This document shows positions 1-10,700 of a DNA stretch of 64,000 nt, in pieces; position 1 is the stretch's first letter; each line of letters opens with the position of its first letter. The stretch spans positions 65,315,244 through 65,379,243 of the forward strand of contig NC_054743.1 in NCBI RefSeq assembly GCF_018143015.1, written 5' to 3'. The stretch is from Lytechinus variegatus (Eukaryota; Echinodermata; Echinoidea; Temnopleuroida; Toxopneustidae). The notes below the pieces were generated by a model. That model did no database searches. It saw nothing but the letters and a program-made list of their open reading frames with translations, and had not been told where the DNA came from. A program made the translations under genes and the position numbers.

Positions 1-686
1 TAAACAACGAAAAAAAAAATGCATAAGAAAAAAATTAAAATGTACATGTATACACAATTGATTTTAATGACTTGAGTTTTTCTCATTAATACCAAAATAA
101 AGGGAGTCAAAATCCAAAATTATCACATTTGTTTTTTATTTCGTGATTCAGAACCAACCTGCTGATTTCTGAAGTGAGTGCACAATCTACAGGCAAGATC
201 CTGAGCCCCCCCCCCCCCCCCCTACCAGGATCATTTGAATAAGTGAGGTTTAATGACTGCTTTTGTAGTCATTAAATTTATCTGATTTATACAGGCCTAC
301 AAGAGATATAAAAAAATTGTGTTCTTTTTTGGGTAATTTTGCAGTGTTCCTAGCTGACAAAGCAGAGGGTGATGGTGAGTGGGGGTCTAATAGGAATGCA
401 GAACAATGGAAAATTCATTTACTACTTTGGCAATAGAAAGCAAGTCACAGCATCTAGCATTGATTGATATTGGATGTTTTACAACTGTCCAAGAAATATC
501 ATCATTAATCATTTAAGCATCTAAGCACTTATTATCTTATAGACTTATAGATGTCACTGTTTTCAAATATTGACTGCTAGAAGACCAAATAAAGAAGAGA
601 ACAGTACTGGTAATTTAATTTTTTTTTAATGTGACTACTTTCTTCGCCAAAGTGAGGCAGTCATACTTAAGAGTGTTTTAACTTAC

Positions 687-799
687 AAGTGACATCACAT
701 TTCCTGCCTTCTTGTCTGGCTCTCCAAAACCTTCAACCATTTATACTTGGGTAACTTTGTATCTCGCATCCGTCTGAAAAGTTTGGGTGAAGCCTACAC
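687..799 (-). CDS. Start-codon exon of an unrecognised gene leaving the left edge
   Basis: A candidate exon read on the minus strand. It has a good pyrimidine-rich acceptor (CTTTTCCTTCAG) just before 799 and a strong donor (CTT/GTAAGT) after 687. The reading frame is closed by a TAA just upstream of an ATG at 740, then runs open for 18 codons (MVEGFGEPDKKAGNVMSL) to the donor in phase 0. The natural reading is a 5' exon holding the end of the leader and the first 18 residues, with all later exons left of the window. I do not recognise the protein from this fragment. Candidate untranslated exons of the same gene lie at 1415-1544 and upstream of 2429. The splice signals are visible; joining them into one gene is inference. 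Confidence 0.4.
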
Positions 800-1414
800 C
801 TGAAGGAAAAGAGTATTGAACTAATTAAAATATTTGCCATATATTTGTACATGTCTAAAAACAGGAAATAAAACATCTTTTGATTACCAGAATTCATATA
901 GAAGGGGGTAAACAAAGGGTTCAAGCTTTTATTATGTTAATCAAAAATAAAAATAGTAAATGACATATGCTCTGGCTGAGAAACTTAGAGAAATTATTCC
1001 TCGTAATGTAGCTTGTATGTACATACACATGAGCAAGTAGTGAAAAATGGATTGAGGGGTGTGAGTAGGGGCTACGCAAACAGAAGGGGGGGGGGCTGGG
1101 GTCGCATGTTAACTGTTGAGTTTTTAAAGTGAGCGACCATGCAAAAAATTGTGACCAAATGGTAATTTTTATGTTTTTCAGCTCCCGCACTGTTTTCCAA
1201 AACCATGTACAAAAATGACCATCTGGATGATTTTTTGCATGGTCATGGTCTTTCATGTCTATGTAATGTCTACATTACAAACTGACTTTAAAATCTGGTA
1301 CAGTGCGATTTCATTATCATTGATGTGGGTTTTAATGATTTAACATTCTGCAACCTAAACAATATCCTTCATTTTTTTGTCATCATTATAGCATTTTACT
1401 AGTCTACATGTTAC

Positions 1415-1544
1415 CTGTGGTTGCATTTCAATCTCAGTGTTTCTTCACCCATTGCCAAATCTTCTGCCACATGTTCATCAGATTGGCCCCTGGCACATTC
1501 CTTGCTGTAGTAGACCAGCCAGAGCCAAGCTCTCTAGTTCCAGT
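1415..1544 (-). other. Candidate internal or leader exon of the left-edge gene
   Basis: On the minus strand a TTTCAG acceptor precedes 1544 and an ACAG/GTAACA donor follows 1415. One frame is open from the acceptor for 36 codons and ends in TGA at 1434. It reads TGTRELGSGWSTTARNVPG, then a Trp-rich tail ending WQWVKKH. It could be a leader exon that happens to be open, or the last coding exon of another transcript. A further strong donor (CCGAG/GTAAGT) whose last exonic base is 2429 suggests a first exon just upstream, in a GC-richer stretch. I cannot choose between these readings. Confidence 0.3.
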
Positions 1545-2100
1545 CTGAAATTAGAACATTAATATTACATTGATATAACAAAGAAATATGTAGATTGACA
1601 CAGTGATCATTGAAAAATATTGCACTTTCTATGAATATTGTTGACATTTTATAAAGGGGAATGATTCAAATATACCAATCATTTTTCTTTCTTGTTGTAT
1701 TATCCTGAAATTTCTAGAATCGACCAACAATCGGTCAACAATTAATTCTTGTTAATTCATGTAATTTCCACTTGATTATAAGCAAGACAGTCATTAACAT
1801 ATTAATCATACAAATAATAAAACATTTTTGTCATTAATATATTTTTGAATTAAAATAAAAGTTTTTTCTAACCCAATAGCACATGGATACCTTGCTGGTT
1901 TAATTTACTGGACTTTGTTCAATAGTACTTTATTATGAGATTCAAAGGCAAAAAAATACTTGGGCTTGATGAGATCCATTGCATATTCCCCTTTATTTTT
2001 GTTTTAATGAATGGACCTTTAAGTACCTTTACGTGCTATTTAAGGTTAGGTTTGACTAGATCTAGACTCTAACTTTATGTGGTACGATAAAAATGAAAAC

Positions 2101-2295
2101 TTGAAGAGCCCCGACTGGGGGATTTCGCATTGTAAGTCCCATAATGGTGGCTGCACGATAGCTAGACAGCTTGCAGCTGTCTGTTTCGAGTTTTTAAACA
2201 TTTTTTTTATTTCTCCTCATACACAGACGGCTTGCTATTGTGCAGCCACCATTAGGGGACTTACAATGCAAAATCCCCCCGTCGGGGCTCTTCAA
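2101..2295. mobile_element. Short snap-back MITE, about 195 bp
   Basis: The two halves are inverted copies: the left end TTGAAGAGCCCCGAC is the exact reverse complement of the right end at 2281-2295. The match continues inward for about 80 bases with scattered differences, including the GGTGGCTGCACGATA block and its partner near 2230-2260. No transposase is present. A short open frame over it is palindrome-derived and is not called a gene. No clear target duplication was seen. Confidence 0.6.
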
Positions 2296-3067
2296 AGTTC
2301 AATTTTGTCTTTAATGAATAACAATTTTGAAAATTAACGCGACCAAAATGCAAATTTATATTCCCTCTTGGCAATAATTCCCCAAAACGGAGAAAATTGA
2401 AGTTAAAAGGAACAAAACAGTGACTTACCTCGGCTGTCGCGCAAATTCACTTCCCCTTTTTATCCGATCTTAAGTACGTAAACATATGGCCATTGAGTCC
2501 CCTGTACAGATCGTGCTAGAACTTCGGTCTCTGTATTTGGTGAGTGAAGCCAACGGAGTTCAGCTGAACAACCAGCAAAACAGGGACCGAAGCTTTTGGT
2601 CTACTGCCACGGGTGCACCATTTAAAACTTATAATATCTAGATTTTGATTGGGTGTGAACGCACCTCTGCCACATAACTCCCCCCTGAATCCTCGCCTGC
2701 TGTCGAGTGCCTCCATTTCGTTTGACTTGTGTTCGCTAAGCCTATATGCTAAATAAGTTGAGAATATCCAATTTATCACTCACACTATCAATATGTGATT
2801 TAGCTCCTGTCCAATTCCAATGACTGTAAGTACACAGAATTGGGATGGCCACATTAAACATTGGAATTTTGGATTTGTGTACATCTATTGCACACGCTGG
2901 TAATCGAGGATATCCCCGACCACACCGAGCAACAAAATTAATACAAAACCAAAGGAAAAGAAAAATTATGATTTTTAATATAGAATGTCAGGCCAAATCG
3001 TGGTTTTGGGAACCACTCGTAGATTTGTGTACGCGCACTTGTGTACAAAGTGAATGGAGGTGGAAAT

Positions 3068-3190
3068 TAGTCTTGAGGACGCAATGATGATGATTTTTTT
3101 AGAGATGTGATATTATACTTCTTCGTCAATGATGAAGAAGTATAATATCACATCTCTAAAAAAATCATCATCATTGCGTCCTCAAGACTA
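3068..3190. mobile_element. Perfect 57-bp-arm hairpin insertion with 9-bp target duplication
   Basis: The left arm 3068-3124 and right arm 3134-3190 are exact reverse complements, separated by 9 bases. The ends are TAGTCTTGAG and CTCAAGACTA. The hairpin is flanked directly by GGTGGAAAT at 3059-3067 and again at 3191-3199, as expected for transposition with a 9-bp target-site duplication. Perfect arms suggest a recent insertion. It has no coding capacity. Confidence 0.7.
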
Positions 3191-3199
3191 GGTGGAAAT

Positions 3200-4611
3200 A
3201 GTTAATAGGGTAGTGCGTGCGCGTGTGACTGAATAAAGCGCTGCTGTATGAAGTGAACGGTGGTTCCCTATATCACGATAATGCCGAATGTCATAAAGGT
3301 AAAACAATATAAAGATTTCTCTTAGCAAAATTACAGCCCTGTGTGGATCATAAAAACGTGTATGGACAGGGTCGCGATGGGTCGTTGTGTGGACCTCAGT
3401 CAGATACTTAGTTCTGCAGACACAGAAACACGGGTATGGGACTAGACTGGATTATGTACTGTCAAGTTTGTCGATCGTATCGACAGGGTTCCTGCCAGAA
3501 GATTATCTTTTCTTGTAATTCAATTGATAATTACGCACCACAAATTATTCATCACCTTACATATAATATGAACGACATTTTGAATGGTTTTACTTACGGT
3601 AAAATCCTCATTCACCTCTCCGGTGACCTTCACTTCTGCTAATTTCTTGGTTTCATTTCGAATCGTCGCGGCGAAAACATCAAACAAACTTTATATTTTT
3701 ATCAAAACTTTGGGAGTGGGCGTGGCCTAATTAGTCAGAGAACCTCGTTCAAGACGATTTGTTAAATAAAAATGTACTGAACGCGAAGGTTCGGGAAAAG
3801 CCCCCCGGTTGTGCCATTTGGGGGCGTTGTCGACACTGACGCGCCCTAACGCTCCCAACGCACCCTTTCGGCCAAACTGGGGGGGCTTTGGACGAATCTT
3901 CGCGTTCGCGTTGACGCACCCTAACGCGACAGCACCCACCCTTTCGACATAAGCCACTCTAAACGTAGTATGATTGGTTAAAGTGTCCTTGATATGAGTC
4001 TGCACTTGCAGAGTAGCGTAATAGTGTTCCACGTGATCAACCACAACTCCATGTATTCCTTCTGACATTAGTGGTGCATTGCCAGAAGCATTTTGTTTGA
4101 CGCGAAAGTGTTCTGTACCGCGTGATCTGTATTTTCAGTGGAGCGTTAAAACCGATCAATTACCATACCTCTATGATATCTGTGGCTCTATCACTTTTCG
4201 ATTCTTTCTATATGTAACAAAGAAGGGCAGGGCACATACATTACCTTTGTGCCTTTGATAAACGGATATAAATTCAACTTTTTAAATGACAGGAGCAGCG
4301 TTTGTAGGAAGTGAAACATTAAGAAGCACTTGAATCCTAGATCCAGTATTGCGGCGGCTTTTTACATCTTAAGTATATAACGCTCTCCTTCCACACTGTT
4401 GAATGGACTTGTACTGGTTTTCATTTATCACCAGCAAAGTCGTCAGGAGTACATGCAACTGGTCGACTTCAGGAAGGTAAATGAGTCTCAACGTAATCGA
4501 CAATACATCTTCTTCATCCACATAACAGGAGGATGAAATTTAGGTTTCGAGGGAAGCCGAGGATGACAGTTGAAGTCGATATCGCCGAAAGCTAATCGGG
4601 GTCGTTCTTTA
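3200..4611. other. Non-coding stretch, nothing firm
   Basis: No exon with both splice signals and a conserved-looking frame was found. The stretch around 3780-3990 is GC-richer and contains repeated GACGCACCCTAACGC-type words (3836-3856 and 3912-3930). Open frames here are short and unrecognised. Confidence 0.3.
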
Positions 4612-4772
4612 CAGCTTTTCGTAAGTTAAGGGCGACTTTAAGAACGACTGGTAATCTTTTCTTTTGGTAAATGATAGCCACCGTCAAATTTCATTGGGGA
4701 TTATTTAGCTCGTTAGAAAGGTTCACCAGTCTTTGTTAAAGTCGCTCCTAGCTTGCAAACAGCTTTGTGAAT
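4612..4772. repeat. MITE family copy 1 (CAGCTTTTCGTAAGTTAAG type)
   Basis: The arms are the GTAAGTTAAGGGCGACTTTA block near 4620 and an inverted partner near 4735-4772. The same element recurs at 16271-16450 and 16541-16712, where the ends read GTTTCATAAAGCTGTTCGTA and its complement. This is a non-autonomous terminal-inverted-repeat element. Confidence 0.6.
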
Positions 4773-7111
4773 CAATTATTGCTCATGACAAGGAAATCTT
4801 GTAGGATATGGGCATGGTTGTCAGAACGTTATTGAAATTCAACTCAAGCAATTACCCGTTCTCATCAACCATGATAACCATGTTCACAAGCTGTCTGTGT
4901 TCATTACTGTCGCATTATTACTTTCCCGCTGTCTCCGAGTTTGATGAAGTTGAATGGCATTCATATCATATGACCTTATGAGCTCCAATTAAGGCAGATG
5001 GACTAATAAAAGAACCTTTGTGAGAATGACATGTTATCACAATATTCTATGACATTATGATTATATACATGTACCATGGATTCATACCACGACTTTATGA
5101 TCTCTCATCAGCACGATCGGAGTCCCGTTTCATAAAGACGTGTTGTAGTAACAAATGCCGAATTTCTATAATGCTAGGTTCCCACTGCCGATCAAACCAG
5201 CCCGACCAAGCCCGATCAAGCTATTGTGGCCTGGTCGGGCTCGGTCAGCAAGGGCGATCGGGGTCGGTCTACCTTGATCGGTATCGATCTGGCTTCCTAC
5301 ACGACATTTTTTGGCATGCCAAAAAATATCGTGTAGGAGTCGTGAAGGCAAGCCATCGTACAGCGATCGTGTACTGATCGAGTAGAGATCGAGTTGATCG
5401 AAAATCGATCGTGTAGAGGTCTAGTTTGGTCGGGGTGGATTTTTTCCGCCGATCACTACCCGAGCATCTCGATTCACACACAACTTCTACACGATTGGTT
5501 CCCGATCAACTCGATCAACAACTCAACTGCTTCACGACCGAACATGTCTGCCCTGAACACTTACTCGACCGAACTCGCTCACTTCTCGACTGCTTTACGA
5601 TCACATCCCAATCACTTCTCGACCGCACTCGATCTTTCGGATCGCAACTCAACCAAGGGCAAAGACACAATTACGTGCTGATCTTATCACATTTTCTTCG
5701 TACCAGTAGGCCTATTATTGATATTAAAATTAATCAGTTCTGGAATTGGGAGTGATAACAGGTGACTACTTGGGGCTCTTCACATAGGGTAAGTGTAGGT
5801 AATTGGAGACCGTTAAGCTCATTTGCATAATTTACATGAACATGGAAAATGACACACTCTTAAAAGTTATTTTTTCCTCTTCAGCAACTTCAACTCAATA
5901 TTTGGTAACAAAATCGTGAACACAAATTAATTGATTAATAAGATAATGAGGATTAATGACGTCATCATCAAAGGTCTCTCATTACCTAAATGTGTAGGTA
6001 ATGAGGGACAGTTACAAATCATGTTATTTGCAAGAAAACTTTAGTAAAAATGGGATTGTCATGCTAAGTTCAAACACTTTTCTTACAGAAAAACATGTAG
6101 CCAATGATTTTAACATCATTTTAAAACAATATGAACCAGATGTGGTTGAAAGCATGTCTTTTTGTTTGCAATAATAAATGATGCTTTAAATCATAAATGT
6201 TCTGAAGTGCTTTAAAAATAACTTTTCTGAAAAAAGAAAGGAAAGTAGGCCCATATTTATTCTTATTTCTGCAGTCATTTTTTTAGATTCATTACATAAA
6301 AGAAGATGCTTTGTCAAGGACTTTCCTGTGACACCTGCCATTCATAACAAACAGTCGCCATGTTGGTGTCCCCCATTACCTACACACATTATTGGACTGA
6401 CCAGTTCATTGTGGCCACAGTATCACCCATACACAACACACAGTGGTCGTTTTTAGTGTTTGTGTGGCTAGCCCACTTACAAAACTTCCTATTTGAAGTA
6501 CTTTTACCGATCACCTCTTCACTATGAGAACACGCCCCAACATTCCTTGAAAAATGAATTTTCACACCAGAGCAAAATTTGAAGATGAAAATATCATACC
6601 TTGACCTATTTCGAAGTTTTTTGCTGCACTAAATGACGACCTGTATCGTAAACAAGCAGAGTGATCTTGCAGAAGTATTGTAGAAACTTTCCTGTGGTAA
6701 CTCCCAGAGAATTACGAAATGAGTATCAATAGATTTATATTTGAAACGACTATTTCATCATGCTTTTAAAAAGGTGTAATTACCTGAAGTTAGTGTCCTG
6801 CTTCTTTATTCGAGGCGATATGCGGTCAAGAAGCTCCCCAAATATGTCGGCGTCCACTCTCAGGAAATTTTTAAACCCTTTTGGGTCCTCTCTATTGAGC
6901 TCATTCAGCAGTTGTTCATATTGTCCAAAGAGCGGTCTCCGAGTCAACCACTGCCTCACCCAGATTTCCAGGGGCGTCGATCCATTTTTCAGATTGGGGG
7001 GGGGGGGCAAAATCATTAACGTTCCAAAGGCGCTCGATCGTACAAAACACCCGCCCACATACACATACACCCTCACACACACACACACACACACATAAAT
7101 ATGTATATATG

Positions 7112-7152
<41 letters not shown>

Positions 7153-7261
7153 AAAGTTATACATGTACAATAGCTTTTGACAACTCCTTTTTATTTAAAT
7201 ATTGTAAAGAAATGGATGAAGAGAACAATGGTAGGCGTAGCTTAAATCAAGGTTCCCCAGA

Positions 7262-7361
7262 GCTATCTACATGTACCCTTTGGAAAAATTGATGATGCCG
7301 AAAAAATGTCTCTGCTGGGAATCGAACCCGGGCCCCCAGCTTTGAACGCCGGTGCCTTAAC

Positions 7362-7368
<7 letters not shown>
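7262..7368 (-). repeat. tRNA-derived SINE head
   Basis: Read on the minus strand there is a tRNA-like A box (TAGTGGTTAAGGC) and B box (GGTTCGATTCC) about 30 bases apart, then a run into GCAGAGACATTTTTTCGGC. A proper acceptor stem and a 3' tRNA end are missing, so this is a SINE promoter rather than a tRNA gene. A TA microsatellite abuts its 5' side. Confidence 0.45.
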
Positions 7369-7415
<47 letters not shown>

Positions 7416-7511
7416 CACCAACAATTTAATGCGAGCGCGATTTTTTTTTAGAATACTGACAGGAAAAGTGATTCTCATTGTTTTAATACTAGATATGCAG
7501 CAAAAGATAAT

Positions 7512-7975
7512 TTGATCACCCCAAAAACTCATACCGAAATTTTTAAACACTCTTTATTTTACTCAGCGATTTTACTTTGGAACAACTTGCCATTTAATTT
7601 GAAACAGTCAAAATCTTTATCAATCTTTAAACAGAAACTTAAAGTGCATCTTTTTAAATTCTAAGTTTTATTATTGCCTCTTAAATTTGAAATCAACTTT
7701 TTATGTCTATCCACTTTATTTTATATGTACTGCTTCGTGTGTAATTTTGTTAATTAGTATCATGCTTTTAACGATGTCGTATGTTTGCTACTATGTTTTC
7801 TGTTATGATACGAGTCATGTTATTTAGAATATTTCTTTGTATATTTTAAATGTATTTAAATGTTTTATACTTGTTTTCATCATGTATTCCAGGGCCCCAC
7901 GGGAGACCAGTTTATTGCTGTGTGGGCTACCCTGGTTAAATATATTGAAATAAATAAAATAAATAAAAAAAAGCG
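7512..7975 (+). mobile_element. 5'-truncated LINE, C-terminal end plus 3' UTR
   Basis: One frame at 7512-7664 (51 codons including TAA) reads with the block SAILLWNNLPFNLKQSKSL and ends FKQKLKVHLFKF. This is the usual C-terminal tail of CR1/L2-like reverse transcriptases. The following 300 bases end with GGGCTACCCTGGTTAAATAT and an AATAAATAAA tail, consistent with a LINE 3' end. A diverged cousin of this tail is at about 17990-18070. Confidence 0.6.
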
Positions 7976-8039
7976 TGCTTGTTTAGGACCGTTTGTAGTA
8001 TCTCATGAGAAGGATACATATCTCACTACACAGATAGTA

Positions 8040-8460
8040 TGAGTGCCGAGAGTGAGCTGAAATTTCTTTATATTCTGACCTGAAAACTTGATATTCTAAG
8101 CATTTATGGTAACAAGGATTAAGATTTGTATCTAAAAGAAGAATAGATGCGAGCGCAAAGCGCGAGCTGAAAATTTTGATATTTCGATCTGAAAAATGAC
8201 ACTTTAATGGACGTTTTTGATAAAGAACAAAATATATATCCAAGAAAAGATGATTGCAAATCGAAGCAGGAGTTCTTTTGAGGATTAGATCTGAAAACAG
8301 GACATTTACATTCACCTATTTAATCATGAAAAGTATGGGTTTTTGCTACAGAAATGATGCGAGCGCGAAGCGCAAGCTGAAAATTTTTATATTCCAATCC
8401 GAAAAGCGGACATTTTGAGCACGATTTTAAATAAAGAACGAGATGTGTATCTCATTCTCG
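8040..8460. repeat. Dispersed repeat array with GCGAGCGCGAAGCGCGAGCT core
   Basis: Three or more units, near 8043, 8147 and 8355, each run GCGAGCGC(A/G)AAGCGC(G/A)AGCTGAAAATTTT, then a TATTCC/TCTGAAAA block. They are spaced by roughly 100-210 bases. The same unit occurs in the opposite orientation at 26110-26495. No coding potential. Confidence 0.55.
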
Positions 8461-9162
8461 CTTGCTGAACATTACAATCTTGTTGTTTTTATGCATATCA
8501 AGAATTATTGGGGGGGGGGGCAAAATGATATGTTTGCCCCCCAATATTTTCATTGGTGGGGCGATCGCCCCCCCCCCTGCCCCCCAGGATCGACGCCTCT
8601 GCAGATTTCCCTGTGCCGTTGCTGCCTACGCGTCCTCCTGCATCTACGTTCATCAACTTCTTCTTTTTCGAGCTGAACCACAGCCATTACCCTGTTTCTC
8701 TGGAGCTCTAACCACCTAGCCCACAACTGTAACTGTTCGATTTCCATCTCTTTCAAGTTTGAGATGAACTGAACCCTGGTAAAAAAATGAGTACTGTACC
8801 ATCAGCTGACGATAATGTTTGTGCAACCACAGTCAATTCACCACTGATCTTGGATCTCTTTTCGAACAAGTTGATCTGCTTGGGTCTAGATTGTGTAGAG
8901 ATCGGATGGACGTCCAGCTAGTCTAGTAGGGATCGCGTTGGGATCGTATGTAGATCGGAATGATCGAGAAGAGATCTAAGTAGTGGTCGACTGTACGTCG
9001 TGAAGGAGTCGTGAATGGTCGAATATGGGTCGTGAATGGTCAAATAGCGGTCGGGAAGAGCTCGTGTTTAGGCATGTGGTCGGGATTGGTCGGGGAAAAA
9101 TGGGTGATCGGGCTTGATCGGGCTTGGTTGGGTTGGTTTGATCGGCAGTGGGAACCTAGCAT

Positions 9163-9722
9163 AACAAATTTACCGTCAGCCAATCATGGTGAAGGATTTC
9201 AGTAGCTTTTGATTGTTATCATTTTTTGATCATAACAAGTTTTATAAAATGGGTCCCAGGGTAAATGCACTGATCCGAGAACCTTAATGAGAATGTTCGG
9301 TTTGGAACTCTCCGAGAGCAGCAATGCAATTTCATAGGTGCTCTATGCGTGGACAGGTGTTGTTTCTAGTTAAGGAATATTGTCAAGCTTCCTTTAACAC
9401 TACATACCAATTCCAACAGCCACGATGAAGAACGGACACTTGTTAAGCTAGTACTGGGAAAGTACTAGCTGTATACCACATTAACCAGATTAAGTTTAAG
9501 ATTAAGATATCTGCTACCGAATTTCTAAATCCATCGACAAAGACTACTTCGTGGTGCACAATCGATAAATGTGTGTCGACGCATGCCAATAGCATCTCTT
9601 CGTCTTGGTTGCTGAATATTTCATGCTATCTGTTGTGGACCTTCAGAGTATCTGATAAACTATTAACTACCTTATTAATGATCTTGTTGAATCATAGAAC
9701 GGATATCAATTCAACTGAAGAT
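9163..9722. other. Upstream region of the GPCR
   Basis: No gene and no clear TATA box were seen. The receptor frame stays open upstream of its likely ATG back to about 9570, but the extra residues begin from a non-ATG codon and do not look like a receptor N-terminus. Confidence 0.3.
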
Positions 9723-10700
9723 ATGCAAGGATTTGAATTCACGAGGAACGGAACGACCGGAAGAACTGAAAACCTAGATCGTATAAGGGGATCGTTATGT
9801 ATATTGAATATTATTCTTTCTTATTTGTTAAATGGTACACTTTTGGTTGTCATTTATCGTCAACGAAATCTGCAGGAATACATGCGAATTCTATATCAGA
9901 TCATGACCATATCTTACCTAGTCATGACAACCACGTGGGGTGTTTGGATAATGTTCGCATTCTCCTTCAGTGACTACAAGACATGTTTGATTATCAGTAT
10001 GGTCTTTCCATTCTTGAATGTCGTGGCTCTGTGGTCCATAATGTTATGCCTCTGCGGTGTTAGTTTCAACCTCTATCTCTCAGTCACACGACCTCTCCGC
10101 TATCACACAATTGTAACTAGAAAAAGATTCTTCTGTATTCTTTCAATGGCTTACTTGTTGATACTGGTGACGTGTGGAGTGCTTTCTCCGGTTCCCGATT
10201 CTCCCTTCATTACGTTATTCATAGACCAATGTCAATCTCTTCCAGTCGTGCAAAAAACTCCAATATTCTGGATCAACTACGTTTATATTTCTCTCCCAGT
10301 ATTCGTGACGACCGTATGTACAACCTTCATTAATATCAGGCTTCTGATCATTGCCAGGAAGAAATCAAAGGAGGTAGAAAACCTAGAAAGACCGCGCGAA
10401 GAAATGGACTTACAGCATAGACAGCTACAGAATGGAGCTGACCTACAAGTGGGTGGCAACGTGGAACGTCGAAAGAGAAGATTGTTCAAAGGTTTGGTCA
10501 CCACCCTCATCCTGACATGTTCGTTTTGTATCTCTTGGGTACCGTACCTTTTCATCGCCATACCAACGAATGGGATATTGCAGGCAATCTTGATCTTTTT
10601 TCCTTTGAACAATACGTGGATACAGCCTATTGTGTACTTGTTGACGAATTCCGAGGCAAGAGGACTATTCTTGAAGTTTGTAAGGTCTTGCTGCCTCTAG
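9723..10700 (+). CDS. Rhodopsin-like orphan G-protein-coupled receptor, single exon
   Basis: A seven-helix receptor of 325 residues from the ATG at 9723, expected in the plasma membrane. I chose this start because it leaves a short N-terminus with an N-G-T glycosylation site before helix 1. The frame opens earlier at about 9573 but only from a GTG. Helices lie near residues 23-45, 56-80, 88-120, 134-156, 181-212, 255-280 and 286-307. C88 and C170 could form the usual extracellular disulfide. The end of helix 3 reads NLYLSVTRPLRY, so the family's DRY is NLY. Helix 6 has CISWVPY. Helix 7 ends QPIVY in place of NPxxY. Intronless, diverged receptors of this kind form large lineage-specific expansions in sea urchins (known for the group). 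The ligand is unknown. A broken paralogue follows at 11398. Confidence 0.85.
   Translation: MQGFEFTRNGTTGRTENLDRIRGSLCILNIILSYLLNGTLLVVIYRQRNLQEYMRILYQIMTISYLVMTTTWGVWIMFAFSFSDYKTCLIISMVFPFLNVVALWSIMLCLCGVSFNLYLSVTRPLRYHTIVTRKRFFCILSMAYLLILVTCGVLSPVPDSPFITLFIDQCQSLPVVQKTPIFWINYVYISLPVFVTTVCTTFINIRLLIIARKKSKEVENLERPREEMDLQHRQLQNGADLQVGGNVERRKRRLFKGLVTTLILTCSFCISWVPYLFIAIPTNGILQAILIFFPLNNTWIQPIVYLLTNSEARGLFLKFVRSCCL

Larger units (their letters stand above)
6969..8601. mobile_element. hAT-like element inserted in the Harbinger exon
   Basis: The ends are CAGGGGCGTCGATCC at 6969 and, inverted at 8601, CAGAGGCGTCGATCC, followed inward by G runs. CAG-starting ends of this kind are typical of hAT elements. 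The direct duplication CAGATTTC flanks it at 6961-6968 and 8602-8609; 8 bp is the hAT target size. No hAT transposase was recognised inside. The interior carries CA/GT and TA microsatellites (7069-7152 and 7365-7411), a SINE head, a LINE 3' end and a short repeat array. Confidence 0.6.
6784..8770 (-). pseudogene. Harbinger (PIF/HARBI1-like) transposase N-terminal exon, split
   Basis: On the minus strand, 8756-8602 encodes a hydrophilic start (LKEMEIEQLQLWARWLELQR, then an Arg-rich stretch ending RQQRHREI). The frame resumes at 6968-6784 as EIWVRQWLTRRPLFGQYEQL, then NREDPKGFKNFLRVDADIF and ISPRIKKQDTNFR. The order, the RRPLFGQYEQL block and the FKNFLR motif are those of the N-terminal region of animal Harbinger nucleases (family knowledge). 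The exon ends at a donor (CTTCAG/GTAATT) after 6784. The catalytic DDE part is not seen. The two halves are separated by a hAT-like insertion with an 8-bp duplication, so this copy is dead. Confidence 0.65.
5171..9162. mobile_element. 4-kb foldback-type element containing nested insertions
   Basis: The ends form a roughly 50-bp terminal inverted repeat: ATGCTAGGTTCCCACTGCCG at 5171 and its exact complement ending at 9162, continuing inward with ATCAAACCA blocks. Next to each end, about 5200-5650 and 8860-9110, lie long stretches built from degenerate GATCG/GTAGAGATCG words. These are the subterminal repeats typical of foldback elements. The interior holds a Harbinger transposase fragment, a hAT-like element, a LINE tail, a SINE head and microsatellites, so part of the length is later insertion. 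Between 5780 and 6400 the words GTGTAGGTAAT and CATTACCTACACA recur, without a gene. Confidence 0.6.

Noticed and set aside
2077-2337. Small protein of 86 residues
   Set aside because: The frame is made by the palindromic MITE at 2101-2295.
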